Below, in pieces: positions 8,974 to 17,640 of a stretch of DNA of 55,549 nt (position 1 is the stretch's first letter; every line of letters begins with the position of its first letter). Both the position numbers and the translations under genes were made by a program. Where the stretch lies: assembly GCA_018716625.1 (NCBI GenBank), contig DVJQ01000021.1, positions 1 through 55,549 of the forward strand, written 5' to 3'. The DNA comes from Candidatus Galligastranaerophilus intestinavium (GTDB taxonomy: Bacteria > Cyanobacteriota > Vampirovibrionia > Gastranaerophilales > Gastranaerophilaceae). The notes beneath the pieces were generated by a model. That model was given only the letters and a program-made list of their open reading frames with translations, was not told the origin of the DNA and did no database searches.

Positions 8974-10071
8974 TTAACCCTTCAAAAAACTTTCTATTAT
9001 TTTAGTTTGTTTTTCCCATTCAATTAAAAATGCGTCATGCCCACAGCTGCTTTTTAACTCCACAAAGGAAACTTCTTTATTAATGTGGATAAGGGCATCA
9101 ACCATAATTTTTGCCTGTTGTGTTGAAAAAAGCCAATCTGATGAGAATGATATTATTAAAAATCTTGATTTTGTATTTTTAAGTGCACCTTCAAGTGAAC
9201 CGTATTTTTTCGCGGGGTCGTAGTAATCAACAGCCTTTGTTATGTACAGATAGCTGTTTGCGTCGAATCTGTCTACAAATACTCTTCCTTGATGTTCCAA
9301 GTAGCTTTCAACTTCAAAATCTACACCAAAATCAAACGAAGGTTTGTCTTTAAAATCTCTACCAAATTTGTTGTGCATTGCTTCTTCGCACAAGTAAGTT
9401 ATGTGGCCTATCATGCGAGCTATACTCAAGCCTCTTTCAGGGTGTTGTTTGTTATAATAATTGCCGTTATTGAAATTTTTGTCTGAAATTATTGCGTTTC
9501 TGCCTACAGCGTTAAAGGCAATTCCTTGAGCTGTAAGTCTTGGTGTGCATGCGATTATAATTGTCGACTTCACCATATCGGGGTACTCTATGCTCCACTC
9601 AAGAGCTTGCATACCACCCATTGAACCACCTACGACAATTAGTTTTTTTACCCCTAAATAATCTATTAGCTCTTTTTGCACTTTTACCATGTCGTTTACC
9701 GTAATAACGGGGAAATCAAGTGCATATTCTTTTCCTGTATGAGGGTTTATCGAACTTGGACCTGTTGTACCCTTGCAACCACCAAGTACATTTGAACAAA
9801 TGACAAAAAATCTTTTTGTGTCAAATGCTTTATTGTCACCAATCATTGTGTCCCACCAGCCGGGTTTTTTGTCATCTAATGAGTTGTAGTGTGCAGCATG
9901 TGCGTCTGCCGTTAGAGCATGTAGGATTAAAATTGCATTGTCGCCGTTTTTGTTCAGTTTTCCGTAAGTTTCATATGCGACTTGGATATTTTCCAATTCT
10001 TTTTCGCACTCAAGTTTAATTGGTTTATCGATTTTATAAAACTTTGTTTCAACTATAATTTTTTCTTCCAT
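8974..10071 (-). CDS. metX: Homoserine O-acetyltransferase (MetX)
   Basis: An alpha/beta-hydrolase that acylates homoserine, the first committed step of methionine synthesis. Visible features are LILHALTADAHA, the GWWDTMIG motif, SNVLGGCKGTTGP, the nucleophile elbow GGSMGGMQALEW, an aspartate in SDWLFS and the terminal histidine in CGHDAFLIE. I place the start at the ATG of M-E-E-K-I (365 residues) rather than an in-frame GTG 18 bases upstream. The ATG has an extended -10-like TGATAAAAT 8 bases before it and no Shine-Dalgarno. Acetyl versus succinyl specificity cannot be read by eye with certainty. Confidence 0.92.
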   Translation of the reverse strand: MEEKIIVETKFYKIDKPIKLECEKELENIQVAYETYGKLNKNGDNAILILHALTADAHAAHYNSLDDKKPGWWDTMIGDNKAFDTKRFFVICSNVLGGCKGTTGPSSINPHTGKEYALDFPVITVNDMVKVQKELIDYLGVKKLIVVGGSMGGMQALEWSIEYPDMVKSTIIIACTPRLTAQGIAFNAVGRNAIISDKNFNNGNYYNKQHPERGLSIARMIGHITYLCEEAMHNKFGRDFKDKPSFDFGVDFEVESYLEHQGRVFVDRFDANSYLYITKAVDYYDPAKKYGSLEGALKNTKSRFLIISFSSDWLFSTQQAKIMVDALIHINKEVSFVELKSSCGHDAFLIEWEKQTKIIESFLKG

Positions 10072-10079
10072 ACTTTTGA

Positions 10080-10085
10080 ATTTTA
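10080..10085 (-). promoter_or_regulatory. -10 box 8 nt before the metX ATG (leaderless-type)
   Basis: TG-A-TAAAAT on the minus strand followed by eight bases and the ATG at 10071, with no Shine-Dalgarno. A second candidate -10 (TATACT, 10119-10124) overlaps the upstream inverted repeat, so metXW could also have a leadered transcript. Confidence 0.4.
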
Positions 10086-10093
10086 TCACATCA

Positions 10094-10123
10094 ACTAAAG
10101 TTTATCTTTATGTAAACTTTAGT
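10094..10123. promoter_or_regulatory. 11-bp inverted repeat upstream of metXW
   Basis: The perfect arms ACTAAAGTTTA and TAAACTTTAGT are separated by 8 bases. The repeat lies in the 133-base divergent gap between metX and the HD-GYP gene and overlaps a minus-strand TATACT. It could be an operator or a hairpin in the metX leader. A second repeat (TTTTGTAA/TTACAAAA, 10129-10147) lies next to it. Confidence 0.5.
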
Positions 10124-10170
10124 ATAGATTTTGTAAAAATTACAAAAGTTTTTCAAAAATGTGCCGATAG

Positions 10171-10176
10171 TATAAT
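10171..10176 (+). promoter_or_regulatory. Probable -10 box of the HD-GYP-like gene
   Basis: A consensus TATAAT 28 bases upstream of the ATG. The leader carries an AGGA Shine-Dalgarno (ATAGGAATTTTAT). The -35 element is poor. Confidence 0.5.
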
Positions 10177-10204
10177 TACAAACAAACACGCATAGGAATT
10201 TTAT

Positions 10205-11488
10205 ATGGAAAACTTTACAAATCAAAAAAGTGAAGGTCGAGATTCTGGAGTTTCTATTTACTCTCGTTCAATTAATCTTCTTGATGATGATCCCCTTGAG
10301 GAAATTTTTGCGCTTAATCTCGGTGATTTTTTGACTGAACATCTTATAAACCCTGAACTTGCGCATAAAATAGGTGATAAGGTGCGAGATAAAAATGAAA
10401 GCCTAAAAGAACAGTTAAAAGAACTTGTTTCGATTTATTCAATAGATAAGACTTTGTCACTTTTGGGATTTAAAAATGATGAAGATTATGTTATTTATAA
10501 TTCTATAGCGAAGACCATTAAGCTTATGCTCTCGCTTGAAGGGTGCAATATTTATCTTTGCAAAAAGGGTGAGCCCTTAAAACTTTGTGGCAACAGTGAA
10601 GATAATATATACTCTAATGTAGAGGATTATATTCTAGATTGCCACAAGCAAGAAAAGGATATTGTTTTTGTGCGCGACGGAAAACAAATAAGCGTTTTCC
10701 CCATGAAAAATAACTTTGAGTGCATTGGCTCAATAGAGATTATAAGAAATATCCAAAAACCTTTGGAGGAACAATTTGTCCAACTTATAAAAATAACCGC
10801 AGGGCTTTTTGTGACATCTCTTGGTTTGCAAAAACTGATTGACGAAGTAAACAGGTTGATAGCGCAAAAAGTTGTTTCAACAAGTGAGCTTCAAAATGTT
10901 CGAGCTCAGCTTACGGCAATTATTGGCGATCTGGGTGATCAACAACAAGCTTTTGTAGAAAAATTAGCTTATGCGGTTGACTGCAAAGGTAAGTATGAAT
11001 ACAACCACTCAAGAAGAACTGCAGAGCTCTCAAGAGAGATTTGTCATTATCTTGAATTAAATGAAAAAACAACAGACTTAATATATTATGCAGGTCTTTT
11101 GCAAAATATAGGTAAAATTACCATAAGTGATGACCTGTTCTCTAAAAAAGACAGACTTACAAAACAAGAGTGGGAAAAGTTGCAAGACCATCCAAATGCC
11201 GGTGTTAGTCTTTTAATGAATATAAACTTTATGTCTGAGGTTGTTCCATATATACACTATCAGCGCGAACGTTGGAACGGCAAGGGTACGCCTGAAGGGC
11301 TAAATGGTCACTCTATTCCCTTTGGCTCAAGGATAATTGCAGTAGCAGATGCTTACTGTGCCCTTATGGAAGATAGGGTTCAAAGAAAGGCTTTGAGCAA
11401 TAAAGAAGCTCTTGAAGTGTTAAAAAGTGAGAGCGGAACAAAGTGGGACCCTGTGGTCGTAGACGCACTTGTTAAGCTAAAATCATAA
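10205..11488 (+). CDS. Degenerate HD-GYP-domain protein with a GAF-like N-terminal region
   Basis: 427 residues. Residues about 90-210 look like a GAF-type sensor fold. Residues about 255-425 align with HD-GYP c-di-GMP phosphodiesterases (HSRRTAELSREI, HPNAGVSLLM, FGSRIIAVADAY, GTKWDPVVVDALVKL). The catalytic residues are changed. The LLHDIGKI motif reads LLQNIGKI, so the HD pair is Q-N. The H-H-E-R segment reads Q-R-E-R, and the G-Y-P signature reads G-T-P. I therefore infer a non-hydrolytic regulator or scaffold, perhaps linked to the pilus ATPase's MshEN domain, though nothing here proves this. AGGA Shine-Dalgarno, with its own promoter and terminator. Confidence 0.85.
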   Translation: MENFTNQKSEGRDSGVSIYSRSINLLDDDPLEEIFALNLGDFLTEHLINPELAHKIGDKVRDKNESLKEQLKELVSIYSIDKTLSLLGFKNDEDYVIYNSIAKTIKLMLSLEGCNIYLCKKGEPLKLCGNSEDNIYSNVEDYILDCHKQEKDIVFVRDGKQISVFPMKNNFECIGSIEIIRNIQKPLEEQFVQLIKITAGLFVTSLGLQKLIDEVNRLIAQKVVSTSELQNVRAQLTAIIGDLGDQQQAFVEKLAYAVDCKGKYEYNHSRRTAELSREICHYLELNEKTTDLIYYAGLLQNIGKITISDDLFSKKDRLTKQEWEKLQDHPNAGVSLLMNINFMSEVVPYIHYQRERWNGKGTPEGLNGHSIPFGSRIIAVADAYCALMEDRVQRKALSNKEALEVLKSESGTKWDPVVVDALVKLKS

Positions 11489-11518
11489 GTTTTATGCATA
11501 AGTCAAAAAGTTAGACAG

Positions 11519-11541
11519 CTCCCTTATTCAAGGGAGTTTTT
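11519..11541 (+). terminator. Intrinsic terminator after the HD-GYP-like gene
   Basis: Stem CTCCCTT/AAGGGAG with a short loop, then a T-run. It lies in the gap to the convergent permease gene. Confidence 0.8.
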
Positions 11542-11542
11542 A

Positions 11543-13087
11543 TTATCTTTTTTGATTTTTATTTCTGTGTGCGCGGTACCCGTAGGCAAAGTATATCATA
11601 ACGCCGATTATTATCCAGATTGGGAATAAAACCGATGAAGTTTTAAGGGTTTTGAGTGAAAAAATAATCAGTCCGCCGCAAAAAACAATGCCCAAAATCG
11701 GAAACAAAGGGACAAATGGTACCTTAAAGGGTCTTTTTCTGTCAGGATCGGTTTTTCTTAATATTAGAACAATTATGCAAATTATGATAAAAGATGTAAA
11801 TGTGCCAAAATTACACAATTCTGCCGAGATGTTTAGGTCCATAAACAAAGAGCCTATAATAACCACAAGTCCGCAAACCCAAGTTAAAAGATTTGGCACT
11901 CTTGTTTTTCTGTTAACCGCTCTTAAATTTCTCGGTAAAAATTTATCGCGGCTCATGGCATAAAGTATTCTGACCGTACCAAGCTGATATACGAGCAAAA
12001 CGGAAGTCAGTCCTGCAATTGCTCCTGCGGATATGAACCCTGCAAACCAGTCTTTGCCCACATGATGCATCGCATGGGCAATAGGTGCTTGAATGTCAAT
12101 CAATTTATAAGGTACCATTCCTGTAAGTACAAGAGCAACACCTATGTATAAAACAGTACAAATGCACAATGTGCCTAAAATACCTATAGGAATATCTTTT
12201 TGCGGGTTTTTTGTTTCCTCTGCAGTTGTTGATATGGCGTCAAATCCTATATAGGCAAAGAAAATCAAAAATGCACCCATTACAACCCCTGAAAAACCGT
12301 TTGGCATAAAAGGTGTCCAATTTTCCGGCTGCACATAGTTTGCACCGACAACAATAAAAGTCGAAATTATAAAAAGATTTATCGCAACCATAACCCCTGC
12401 AAAGCGCGTAGATTCCCTGACGCCTTTTACAAGTATCAGGGTCAAAATTACCACTATAAAAATTGCCGGAAGATTTATTGCAAAAGGTATTTTATCAAAT
12501 AAAAAGGGAACTTTATCGTGAACATCAAAGCCATACTTGTCACACATTATTGTAATGGAGCGAAAGTCGTTTCTGAGCCATATAGGGAAATTTGTTATAA
12601 AGTCGGGCAAAACATGTTTAAAGCCTTTTAAAAATTGTGCAAAATACCCGCTCCATGCGCTTGCAATTGTGATATTGCCAATGGCATACTCAAGCATTAA
12701 AATCCATCCTACAAGCCAAGCCATAAACTCGCCCATAGTAACATATGTGTATGTATACGCCGAGCCTGCAATGGGTATCATAGCGGCTATTTCAGAATAG
12801 CAAAGTGCTGAAAATATACTTGCTATTGCAGCCAATACCATAGAAAGTATAATTGCAGGGCCTGCGCCTGCCCCTTCGGGTCCTCCTACAATTGCGCTGC
12901 CGATTATTGTAAAAATACCGGTACCTACAACGGCGCCTATGCCCAGAATTATAAGGTCAAATGCACTTAGTGTTTTTTTTAATTCAGACTTTTTGGCAGT
13001 TTCAACTACCTCGTCAATAGATTTTTTTTCAAGTAAATTTGATATGAAGCCTTTTAGCCATTTGGTATTTAACGCGTTATTTTTCAT
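11543..13087 (-). CDS. APC-family amino acid permease (second of a tandem pair)
   Basis: 514 residues with about twelve hydrophobic segments. The first helix carries the APC glycine motif GIGAVVGTGIFT, and the AYIGFDAISTTAEETKNPQKDIP loop is typical of cationic or broad-range amino acid transporters (YfnA/CAT-like). It should import an amino acid by cation or proton symport or exchange, but the substrate cannot be named. It is closely similar along its length to the preceding gene. I chose the ATG at 13087 (M-K-N-N) over an upstream ATG that would overlap the neighbour by 62 bases, because the N-terminus then aligns with the paralogue. The start overlaps the upstream stop by 11 bases. Confidence 0.9.
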   Translation of the reverse strand: MKNNALNTKWLKGFISNLLEKKSIDEVVETAKKSELKKTLSAFDLIILGIGAVVGTGIFTIIGSAIVGGPEGAGAGPAIILSMVLAAIASIFSALCYSEIAAMIPIAGSAYTYTYVTMGEFMAWLVGWILMLEYAIGNITIASAWSGYFAQFLKGFKHVLPDFITNFPIWLRNDFRSITIMCDKYGFDVHDKVPFLFDKIPFAINLPAIFIVVILTLILVKGVRESTRFAGVMVAINLFIISTFIVVGANYVQPENWTPFMPNGFSGVVMGAFLIFFAYIGFDAISTTAEETKNPQKDIPIGILGTLCICTVLYIGVALVLTGMVPYKLIDIQAPIAHAMHHVGKDWFAGFISAGAIAGLTSVLLVYQLGTVRILYAMSRDKFLPRNLRAVNRKTRVPNLLTWVCGLVVIIGSLFMDLNISAELCNFGTFTSFIIICIIVLILRKTDPDRKRPFKVPFVPLFPILGIVFCGGLIIFSLKTLKTSSVLFPIWIIIGVMIYFAYGYRAHRNKNQKR

Positions 13088-14648
13088 TATTTTCTGTTTT
13101 TCTTTGCTTTTTGTAGCCGTATGTAAGGTAGATTGCAATTCCTATTATGAGCCACAGCGGGAAAAGGAATCTTGATGTGGTTAAAAATTGCATGGAGTAT
13201 ATCATAAGCCCTCCACAGCAAACAATTCCAAGTATTGGAAACAGCGGAGAAAAAGGAACTCTAAAAGGTCTTTCCCTTTTTGGGTCTGTTTTTCTTAGAA
13301 TTAATACCGCAACGCAGACTATTATAAATGAAGTGAATGTCCCAAAGTTACACAATTCCGCTGCTGTTGAAATATTTAAAAACAGTGAACCAAAAATGCA
13401 GATTAGTGCTGTCATAATTGTTATAACATGAGGGGTTTTGTATTTTTTATGAACGGTTTTTAATATTGAGGGCAAGTAATTATCGCGACTCATTGCAAAT
13501 AATATTCTTGTGCCGGCAAGCATAAGTACCAGCAAAACGGAAGTTAAACCCGTAAGAGCGCCCAGAGATATTAAGCCTGCAACCCAATCTTGACCTGCTA
13601 ATCGCATAGCATGTGCAATAGGGGCGTGTGCGTCAATTTGATTAATTGGCACCATGCCTGTAAGTACTATTGCTACAAGTACATATATAATTGTACAAAC
13701 GGCAAGCGAGCCTATAATACCTATCGGGAGGTTTTTTTGCGGATTTTTTGTTTCTTCTGCAGCGGTCGCTATGGCGTCAAATCCTATATAGGCAAAGAAA
13801 ATTATAAAAGCACCCATAAAAATGCCTTCAAAACCGTTAGGGGCAAATGGTACCCAGTTTTCAGGCTTAACGTAAAAAGCGCCGGTTATAACAAAAAGGG
13901 CTATGACGGCAAGTTTTATTACAACCATAAGACCTGCCATATTTGTCGATTCTTTAATCCCCCTGATTAATATTGCAGCCATTAAAATTGTAATTAAAAG
14001 CGCAGGAAGGTTGAAAGCGACAGGTATACCCGCAATTGTCGGAATAACTCCTGTTGGGTCTATCCCCTCTTTTGCAAGTGCGCTTATTGCGCTTGAATAG
14101 TCATTTACAAGCCATACAGGCGGATTTGTAAGCCATGAAGGTAAAAAAGGAAATCCTTTTAAAAATTGTATCAAATAACCGCTCCAAGCATTTGCAACTG
14201 CAATGTAGCCGACTAAGTACTCTAACATTAATACCCAGCCGACAATCCAAGCCAAAAACTCGCCCATTGTAGCGTATGTATAAAGATAAGCCGAACCTGC
14301 AACAGGTATCATTGAAGCAAATTCACTGTAGCACATTGCAGAAAATACACATGCTAAAGATGCTAAAACCATTGATATAACAAGTGCAGGACCTGCTCCT
14401 GCGCTTTGCGGTGAGCCTGCTGCGGCAATACCCACAACGGTAAAAATCCCTGAGCCTATTATAGCCCCTACGCCCAATACTATCAAATCAAAAGCACCAA
14501 GTGTTTTTTCCAAACCACCTTTGTTGGCACTTTCAATCATTTCGTCGGGGTTCTTTGTTTTAAATAAATTTTTTACAAACCTGCCGATAGCTCCGACTTC
14601 AAGCTTTTCATTGCACGCACTGTGCAAGTTGTTGTTAATCTCTTTCAT
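13077..14648 (-). CDS. APC-family amino acid permease (first of a tandem pair)
   Basis: 523 residues with about twelve membrane segments. The first-helix motif is GVGAIIGSGIFT, followed by AYIGFDAIATAAEETKNPQKNLP and a PFRVPFSPLFPILG stretch near the end. The same blocks recur in the downstream gene, so this is a tandem duplication. Differences in loops (for example the 175-200 region) suggest diverged substrates. It lies 20 bases after glyQ and may be co-transcribed with it. No strong Shine-Dalgarno is seen close to the ATG (AGGA is about 15 bases upstream). Confidence 0.9.
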   Translation of the reverse strand: MKEINNNLHSACNEKLEVGAIGRFVKNLFKTKNPDEMIESANKGGLEKTLGAFDLIVLGVGAIIGSGIFTVVGIAAAGSPQSAGAGPALVISMVLASLACVFSAMCYSEFASMIPVAGSAYLYTYATMGEFLAWIVGWVLMLEYLVGYIAVANAWSGYLIQFLKGFPFLPSWLTNPPVWLVNDYSSAISALAKEGIDPTGVIPTIAGIPVAFNLPALLITILMAAILIRGIKESTNMAGLMVVIKLAVIALFVITGAFYVKPENWVPFAPNGFEGIFMGAFIIFFAYIGFDAIATAAEETKNPQKNLPIGIIGSLAVCTIIYVLVAIVLTGMVPINQIDAHAPIAHAMRLAGQDWVAGLISLGALTGLTSVLLVLMLAGTRILFAMSRDNYLPSILKTVHKKYKTPHVITIMTALICIFGSLFLNISTAAELCNFGTFTSFIIVCVAVLILRKTDPKRERPFRVPFSPLFPILGIVCCGGLMIYSMQFLTTSRFLFPLWLIIGIAIYLTYGYKKQRKTENNEK

Positions 14649-14668
14649 CTTTTAATGATTTTTCCTAT

Positions 14669-15544
14669 CTACTTTTTAAGTAAAGGAAAACCAAGGCTCT
14701 CCCTTTGTTTTACGTATAATTTGGCAACTTCAGCCGCCATTGTTCTTACTCTGTTAATATAGTTTACTCTCTCGTCTTTTGAAATAACACCTCTGGCGTC
14801 GAGTAAATTAAAGGTATGAGAGCATTTTAGCACCCAATCGTAAGCGGGTAAAACTATTCCTGCTTCGATACAAGAAAATGCTTCAGCTTCACACAAATCA
14901 AACATCTTGAATAACCTGTCAGCATTGGAATATTCAAAATTATATTTTGATTGTTCTATTTCGTTTTGCAGATATATATCGCCATATTTAAGCTTTTTGT
15001 TCCACATAACATCAAACACTGAGTTTACGTTTTGCAAATACATTGCAATACGCTCTAAACCGTAGGTTATCTCAAGTGCCACAGGTTTTACCTCAAGCCC
15101 GCCGACTTGTTGAAAGTATGTAAATTGTGTAATTTCCATACCATCAAGCCAAACTTCCCAACCGACACCTGCTGCCCCTAAAGTGGGACTTTCCCAGTTA
15201 TCTTCCACAAATCTCACATCATGTTTAGACAGGTCTATTCCAATTGCTTCAAGCGACTTTAAATAAATGTCCTGAGCATTATCGGGTGAGGGTTTTAAGA
15301 TTACCTGATACTGGAAATAGTGTCCTAAGCGATTTGGGTTTTCACCGTATCTTGCATCTGTCGGACGTCTGCATGGTTCAATCATTGCAACACTATACGG
15401 TTCAGGGCCCAAAGACCTTAAAAATGTTGCAGGGTTCATAGTTGATGCACCCTTTTCTATATCATAGGGTTGTTGAATGATACAGCCGTTATCTGACCAA
15501 TATTTTGATAAATTTAGTGCAAGTTCTTGAAATGTTAAAGCCAT
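14669..15544 (-). CDS. glyQ: Glycyl-tRNA synthetase alpha subunit
   Basis: 291 residues, standard length for the catalytic alpha chain of the alpha2-beta2 enzyme that charges tRNA-Gly. Family blocks visible are [82 protein letters not shown] and the ending [17 protein letters not shown]. The beta-subunit gene glyS is not next to it, although the two are often adjacent, and must lie elsewhere. Upstream is a TAGAAT 7 bases from the ATG with no Shine-Dalgarno. Confidence 0.97.
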   Translation of the reverse strand: MALTFQELALNLSKYWSDNGCIIQQPYDIEKGASTMNPATFLRSLGPEPYSVAMIEPCRRPTDARYGENPNRLGHYFQYQVILKPSPDNAQDIYLKSLEAIGIDLSKHDVRFVEDNWESPTLGAAGVGWEVWLDGMEITQFTYFQQVGGLEVKPVALEITYGLERIAMYLQNVNSVFDVMWNKKLKYGDIYLQNEIEQSKYNFEYSNADRLFKMFDLCEAEAFSCIEAGIVLPAYDWVLKCSHTFNLLDARGVISKDERVNYINRVRTMAAEVAKLYVKQRESLGFPLLKK

Positions 15545-15551
15545 AGTTTAA

Positions 15552-15557
15552 ATTCTA
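15552..15557 (-). promoter_or_regulatory. -10 box 7 nt before the glyQ ATG (leaderless-type)
   Basis: TAGAAT on the minus strand, seven bases, then ATG. It lies downstream of the aroF terminator, so glyQ needs its own promoter. No Shine-Dalgarno is present. Confidence 0.45.
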
Positions 15558-15593
15558 TTACAAGGGTAAAAATTACGCAAATAAAGATTTTAT

Positions 15594-15628
15594 AAAACGA
15601 GGGCTTTGTCGAGTTATGCCCTCGTTTT
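15594..15628 (-). terminator. Intrinsic terminator after the DAHP synthase gene
   Basis: Perfect 11-bp stem AAAACGAGGGC/GCCCTCGTTTT with a 13-base loop, 8 bases past the stop codon. Confidence 0.85.
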
Positions 15629-15635
15629 GCCGTAT

Positions 15636-16670
15636 TTACAGGTTTTTGTTATCGTAGTCAATTCTGCCGATTAATTTGTTCAACCTTTTTGCTACATCTT
15701 TAAATTGTTCTATGCTCAAGCTTTGAGCACCGTCAGAAGATGCGTGATCGGGATCGTGATGAACCTCAATCATAAGCCCATGGGCTCCTGCGATAAGTGC
15801 TGCCTTGCCCATTGGTTCAATCAAATAGCGTTTGCCCGTACCATGTGAAGGATCTACAATAATCGGTAAATGAGAGTATTTTCTTATTATCGGCACTGCG
15901 GCTATATCAAGAGTATTTCTTGTAAAGTCGTTATCAATACCTTTTATGCCTCTTTCGCACAGAATTACGTTGGGGTTGCCGTTGTATACAACATATTCGG
16001 CAGCAAGTAAAAATTCTCTTATGGTTGCAGCAGGGCCTCTTTTAATCATAACGGGTTTATCTATTTTACCCAAGGCTTTTAGCATTTTAAAGTTTTGCAT
16101 ATTTCTTGCGCCAACTTGTAAAACGTCTGCATATTTAGATACAAGCGGTATGTCCATTGTGTCCATAATTTCTGTTACAACCAAAAGCCCTGTATCTTTC
16201 CTTGCTTGAGCCAAATATTCAAGACCTTTTTCTTCAAGCCCTTGAAAATCGTAAGGCGAAGTTCTCGGTTTAAAAGCACCGCCCCTTAAAAACTGACAGC
16301 CCATTTCTCTTGCTGCCTGTGCAACTTTTAAAAGTCCTTCGTAGTCTTTTTCAACGCTGCATGGGCCTGCCATAATAACAGGTCTTTCAAGTCCGCCAAT
16401 TTTGACTCCGTTTTTAAATTCAATTATCGTATCTTCTTCTTTTGTGCTTCTTGAAACAAGTTTATAGGGCTCTTGAATGATTTTTATTTCATGAACACCG
16501 TCAATTGCATTTATGCTTGTAGGGTTTAATTTTGATTTATCACCAAGTACCGCAACAACCGTTAAGTGTTCGCCTCTGTTTATATTAACTCTTAATCCTT
16601 TTGATTGGATGTAGTCGACAACTTTGTTGATTTGGTCTTCCGTTGCCTTTGGTTCCATTACGACAATCAT
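15636..16670 (-). CDS. aroF: DAHP synthase (3-deoxy-7-phosphoheptulonate synthase), class I-beta with N-terminal regulatory domain
   Basis: 344 residues. Residues 1-75 form the ferredoxin-like domain seen in Thermotoga-type enzymes (MIVVMEPKATEDQ, then GVHEIKIIQEP), which mediates end-product control in that group. The barrel has IMAGPCSVE, LRGGAFKPRTSPYDFQG, KRGPAATIREFLLAAEY, ILCERGIKG, PIIVDPSHGTGKR and a metal-site histidine in MIEVHHDP. It joins erythrose 4-phosphate and PEP to open the shikimate pathway, which continues with aroB, aroK and aroC about 16 kb away. A GGAG Shine-Dalgarno supports the ATG at 16670 over an upstream in-frame ATG. Confidence 0.95.
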   Translation of the reverse strand: MIVVMEPKATEDQINKVVDYIQSKGLRVNINRGEHLTVVAVLGDKSKLNPTSINAIDGVHEIKIIQEPYKLVSRSTKEEDTIIEFKNGVKIGGLERPVIMAGPCSVEKDYEGLLKVAQAAREMGCQFLRGGAFKPRTSPYDFQGLEEKGLEYLAQARKDTGLLVVTEIMDTMDIPLVSKYADVLQVGARNMQNFKMLKALGKIDKPVMIKRGPAATIREFLLAAEYVVYNGNPNVILCERGIKGIDNDFTRNTLDIAAVPIIRKYSHLPIIVDPSHGTGKRYLIEPMGKAALIAGAHGLMIEVHHDPDHASSDGAQSLSIEQFKDVAKRLNKLIGRIDYDNKNL

Positions 16671-16706
16671 TTTTATACTCCAACTTAGTACTCTAACACA
16701 AAAATT

Positions 16707-16746
16707 AAAGCACAAAAGTTTAATTTTTGTGAAACTTTTGTGCTTT
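16707..16746 (-). terminator. Intrinsic terminator after the membrane-protein pair
   Basis: Perfect 15-bp stem AAAGCACAAAAGTTT/AAACTTTTGTGCTTT with a 10-base loop, followed on the minus strand by AATTTTT. It separates the 16774-18509 pair from aroF. Confidence 0.8.
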
Positions 16747-16773
16747 TAATGTTTATAAAACTTATTATTTTAT

Positions 16774-17640
16774 TTAATCGTCGTCATCTTCTTCTTTGTC
16801 GTCGTCATCTTTTTGTGTATGTGTTTCTGTTTGTTGAGTTTTATTTTCCTGCTGCGTTTGTTGGGTATTTTGTTTGTTAGTATTTGCAGCGTTTGCCATT
16901 TTGTCTTTTACGATTTTAACAATCTTGCCTGCAACCGGAACCATAAGGACGGTAACAAGGAATCTTACAACAAATGCAAAGATAGTCAGGGATTTTGCTT
17001 TTTCGACGCATTTTGTATAATCTTTTAATCCTTTTCTGAATTCTCTTGAATTTAGAATGTCTTTTGCAAGTTCTTGTATTTCTTTTTCGTTTTTATTGAG
17101 GACTTCAGGCGCTCTTTTGATTACTTCATCAAGAACTTCTCTGCCTTTTTGTTGATAAAATGCTCCTTTTACTCTATCTAATACAACGTCGCTTCCTTTA
17201 TCGATTAGGGCGGCCATAATTGTTGACACGATTGTTACCGTAATATTGTTTATCATAAGGGGCATTTTGCGTTCTTCTTCAATCTTTTCGGATTTTCTTG
17301 TGTTGTTGACATAGAAGAAAGTTATCGCAAAAGACGCTAAATCAGCCATTCTTGCGGATAGTTTTTTAAAGTTTGTACCAAGCGTTTCAATAATATTTTT
17401 TGACAATTTTGTATTGCTTAGGGTTCCTATTCCATCAGCAATTCTGTCGGTAACTTTATCATAAAAAGGACTCATTACTTCTTCTGCCTTCTTAGAGCCC
17501 TTGACGCTTATGGTTTCAAGCACATCGCTTATTGAAGATGTGATTGTGTCCTGTAATTTTTGAGGGTATTTCGCCAAAGACGCGCTTGCACCTTTAAAGT
17601 TTGCGTTGTTATTTTGCGGGTTTACGGGCGCTATTCTCAT
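16774..17640 (-). CDS. Unrecognised membrane protein with N-terminal NFKG motif and acidic tail
   Basis: 288 residues; I do not recognise a family. The N-terminus is short and polar and ends in N-A-N-F-K-G (residues 12-17). A helical, Lys-rich middle contains three hydrophobic stretches (near 100-112, 130-148 and 220-245). The tail is Gln/Asn/Thr-rich and closes with a run of Asp and Glu. The start overlaps the upstream gene's stop by 4 bases (ATGA), so the two are translationally coupled. The N-F-K-G motif recurs in loosely similar form in other small proteins in this window and may be a lineage-specific N-terminal tag. No signal peptide is seen. Confidence 0.7.
   Translation of the reverse strand: MRIAPVNPQNNNANFKGASASLAKYPQKLQDTITSSISDVLETISVKGSKKAEEVMSPFYDKVTDRIADGIGTLSNTKLSKNIIETLGTNFKKLSARMADLASFAITFFYVNNTRKSEKIEEERKMPLMINNITVTIVSTIMAALIDKGSDVVLDRVKGAFYQQKGREVLDEVIKRAPEVLNKNEKEIQELAKDILNSREFRKGLKDYTKCVEKAKSLTIFAFVVRFLVTVLMVPVAGKIVKIVKDKMANAANTNKQNTQQTQQENKTQQTETHTQKDDDDKEEDDDD

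Noticed and set aside
13088-13138. 17-codon N-terminal extension of the second permease
   Set aside because: Would increase overlap with the upstream gene to 62 bases, and the paralogue aligns from the internal ATG.
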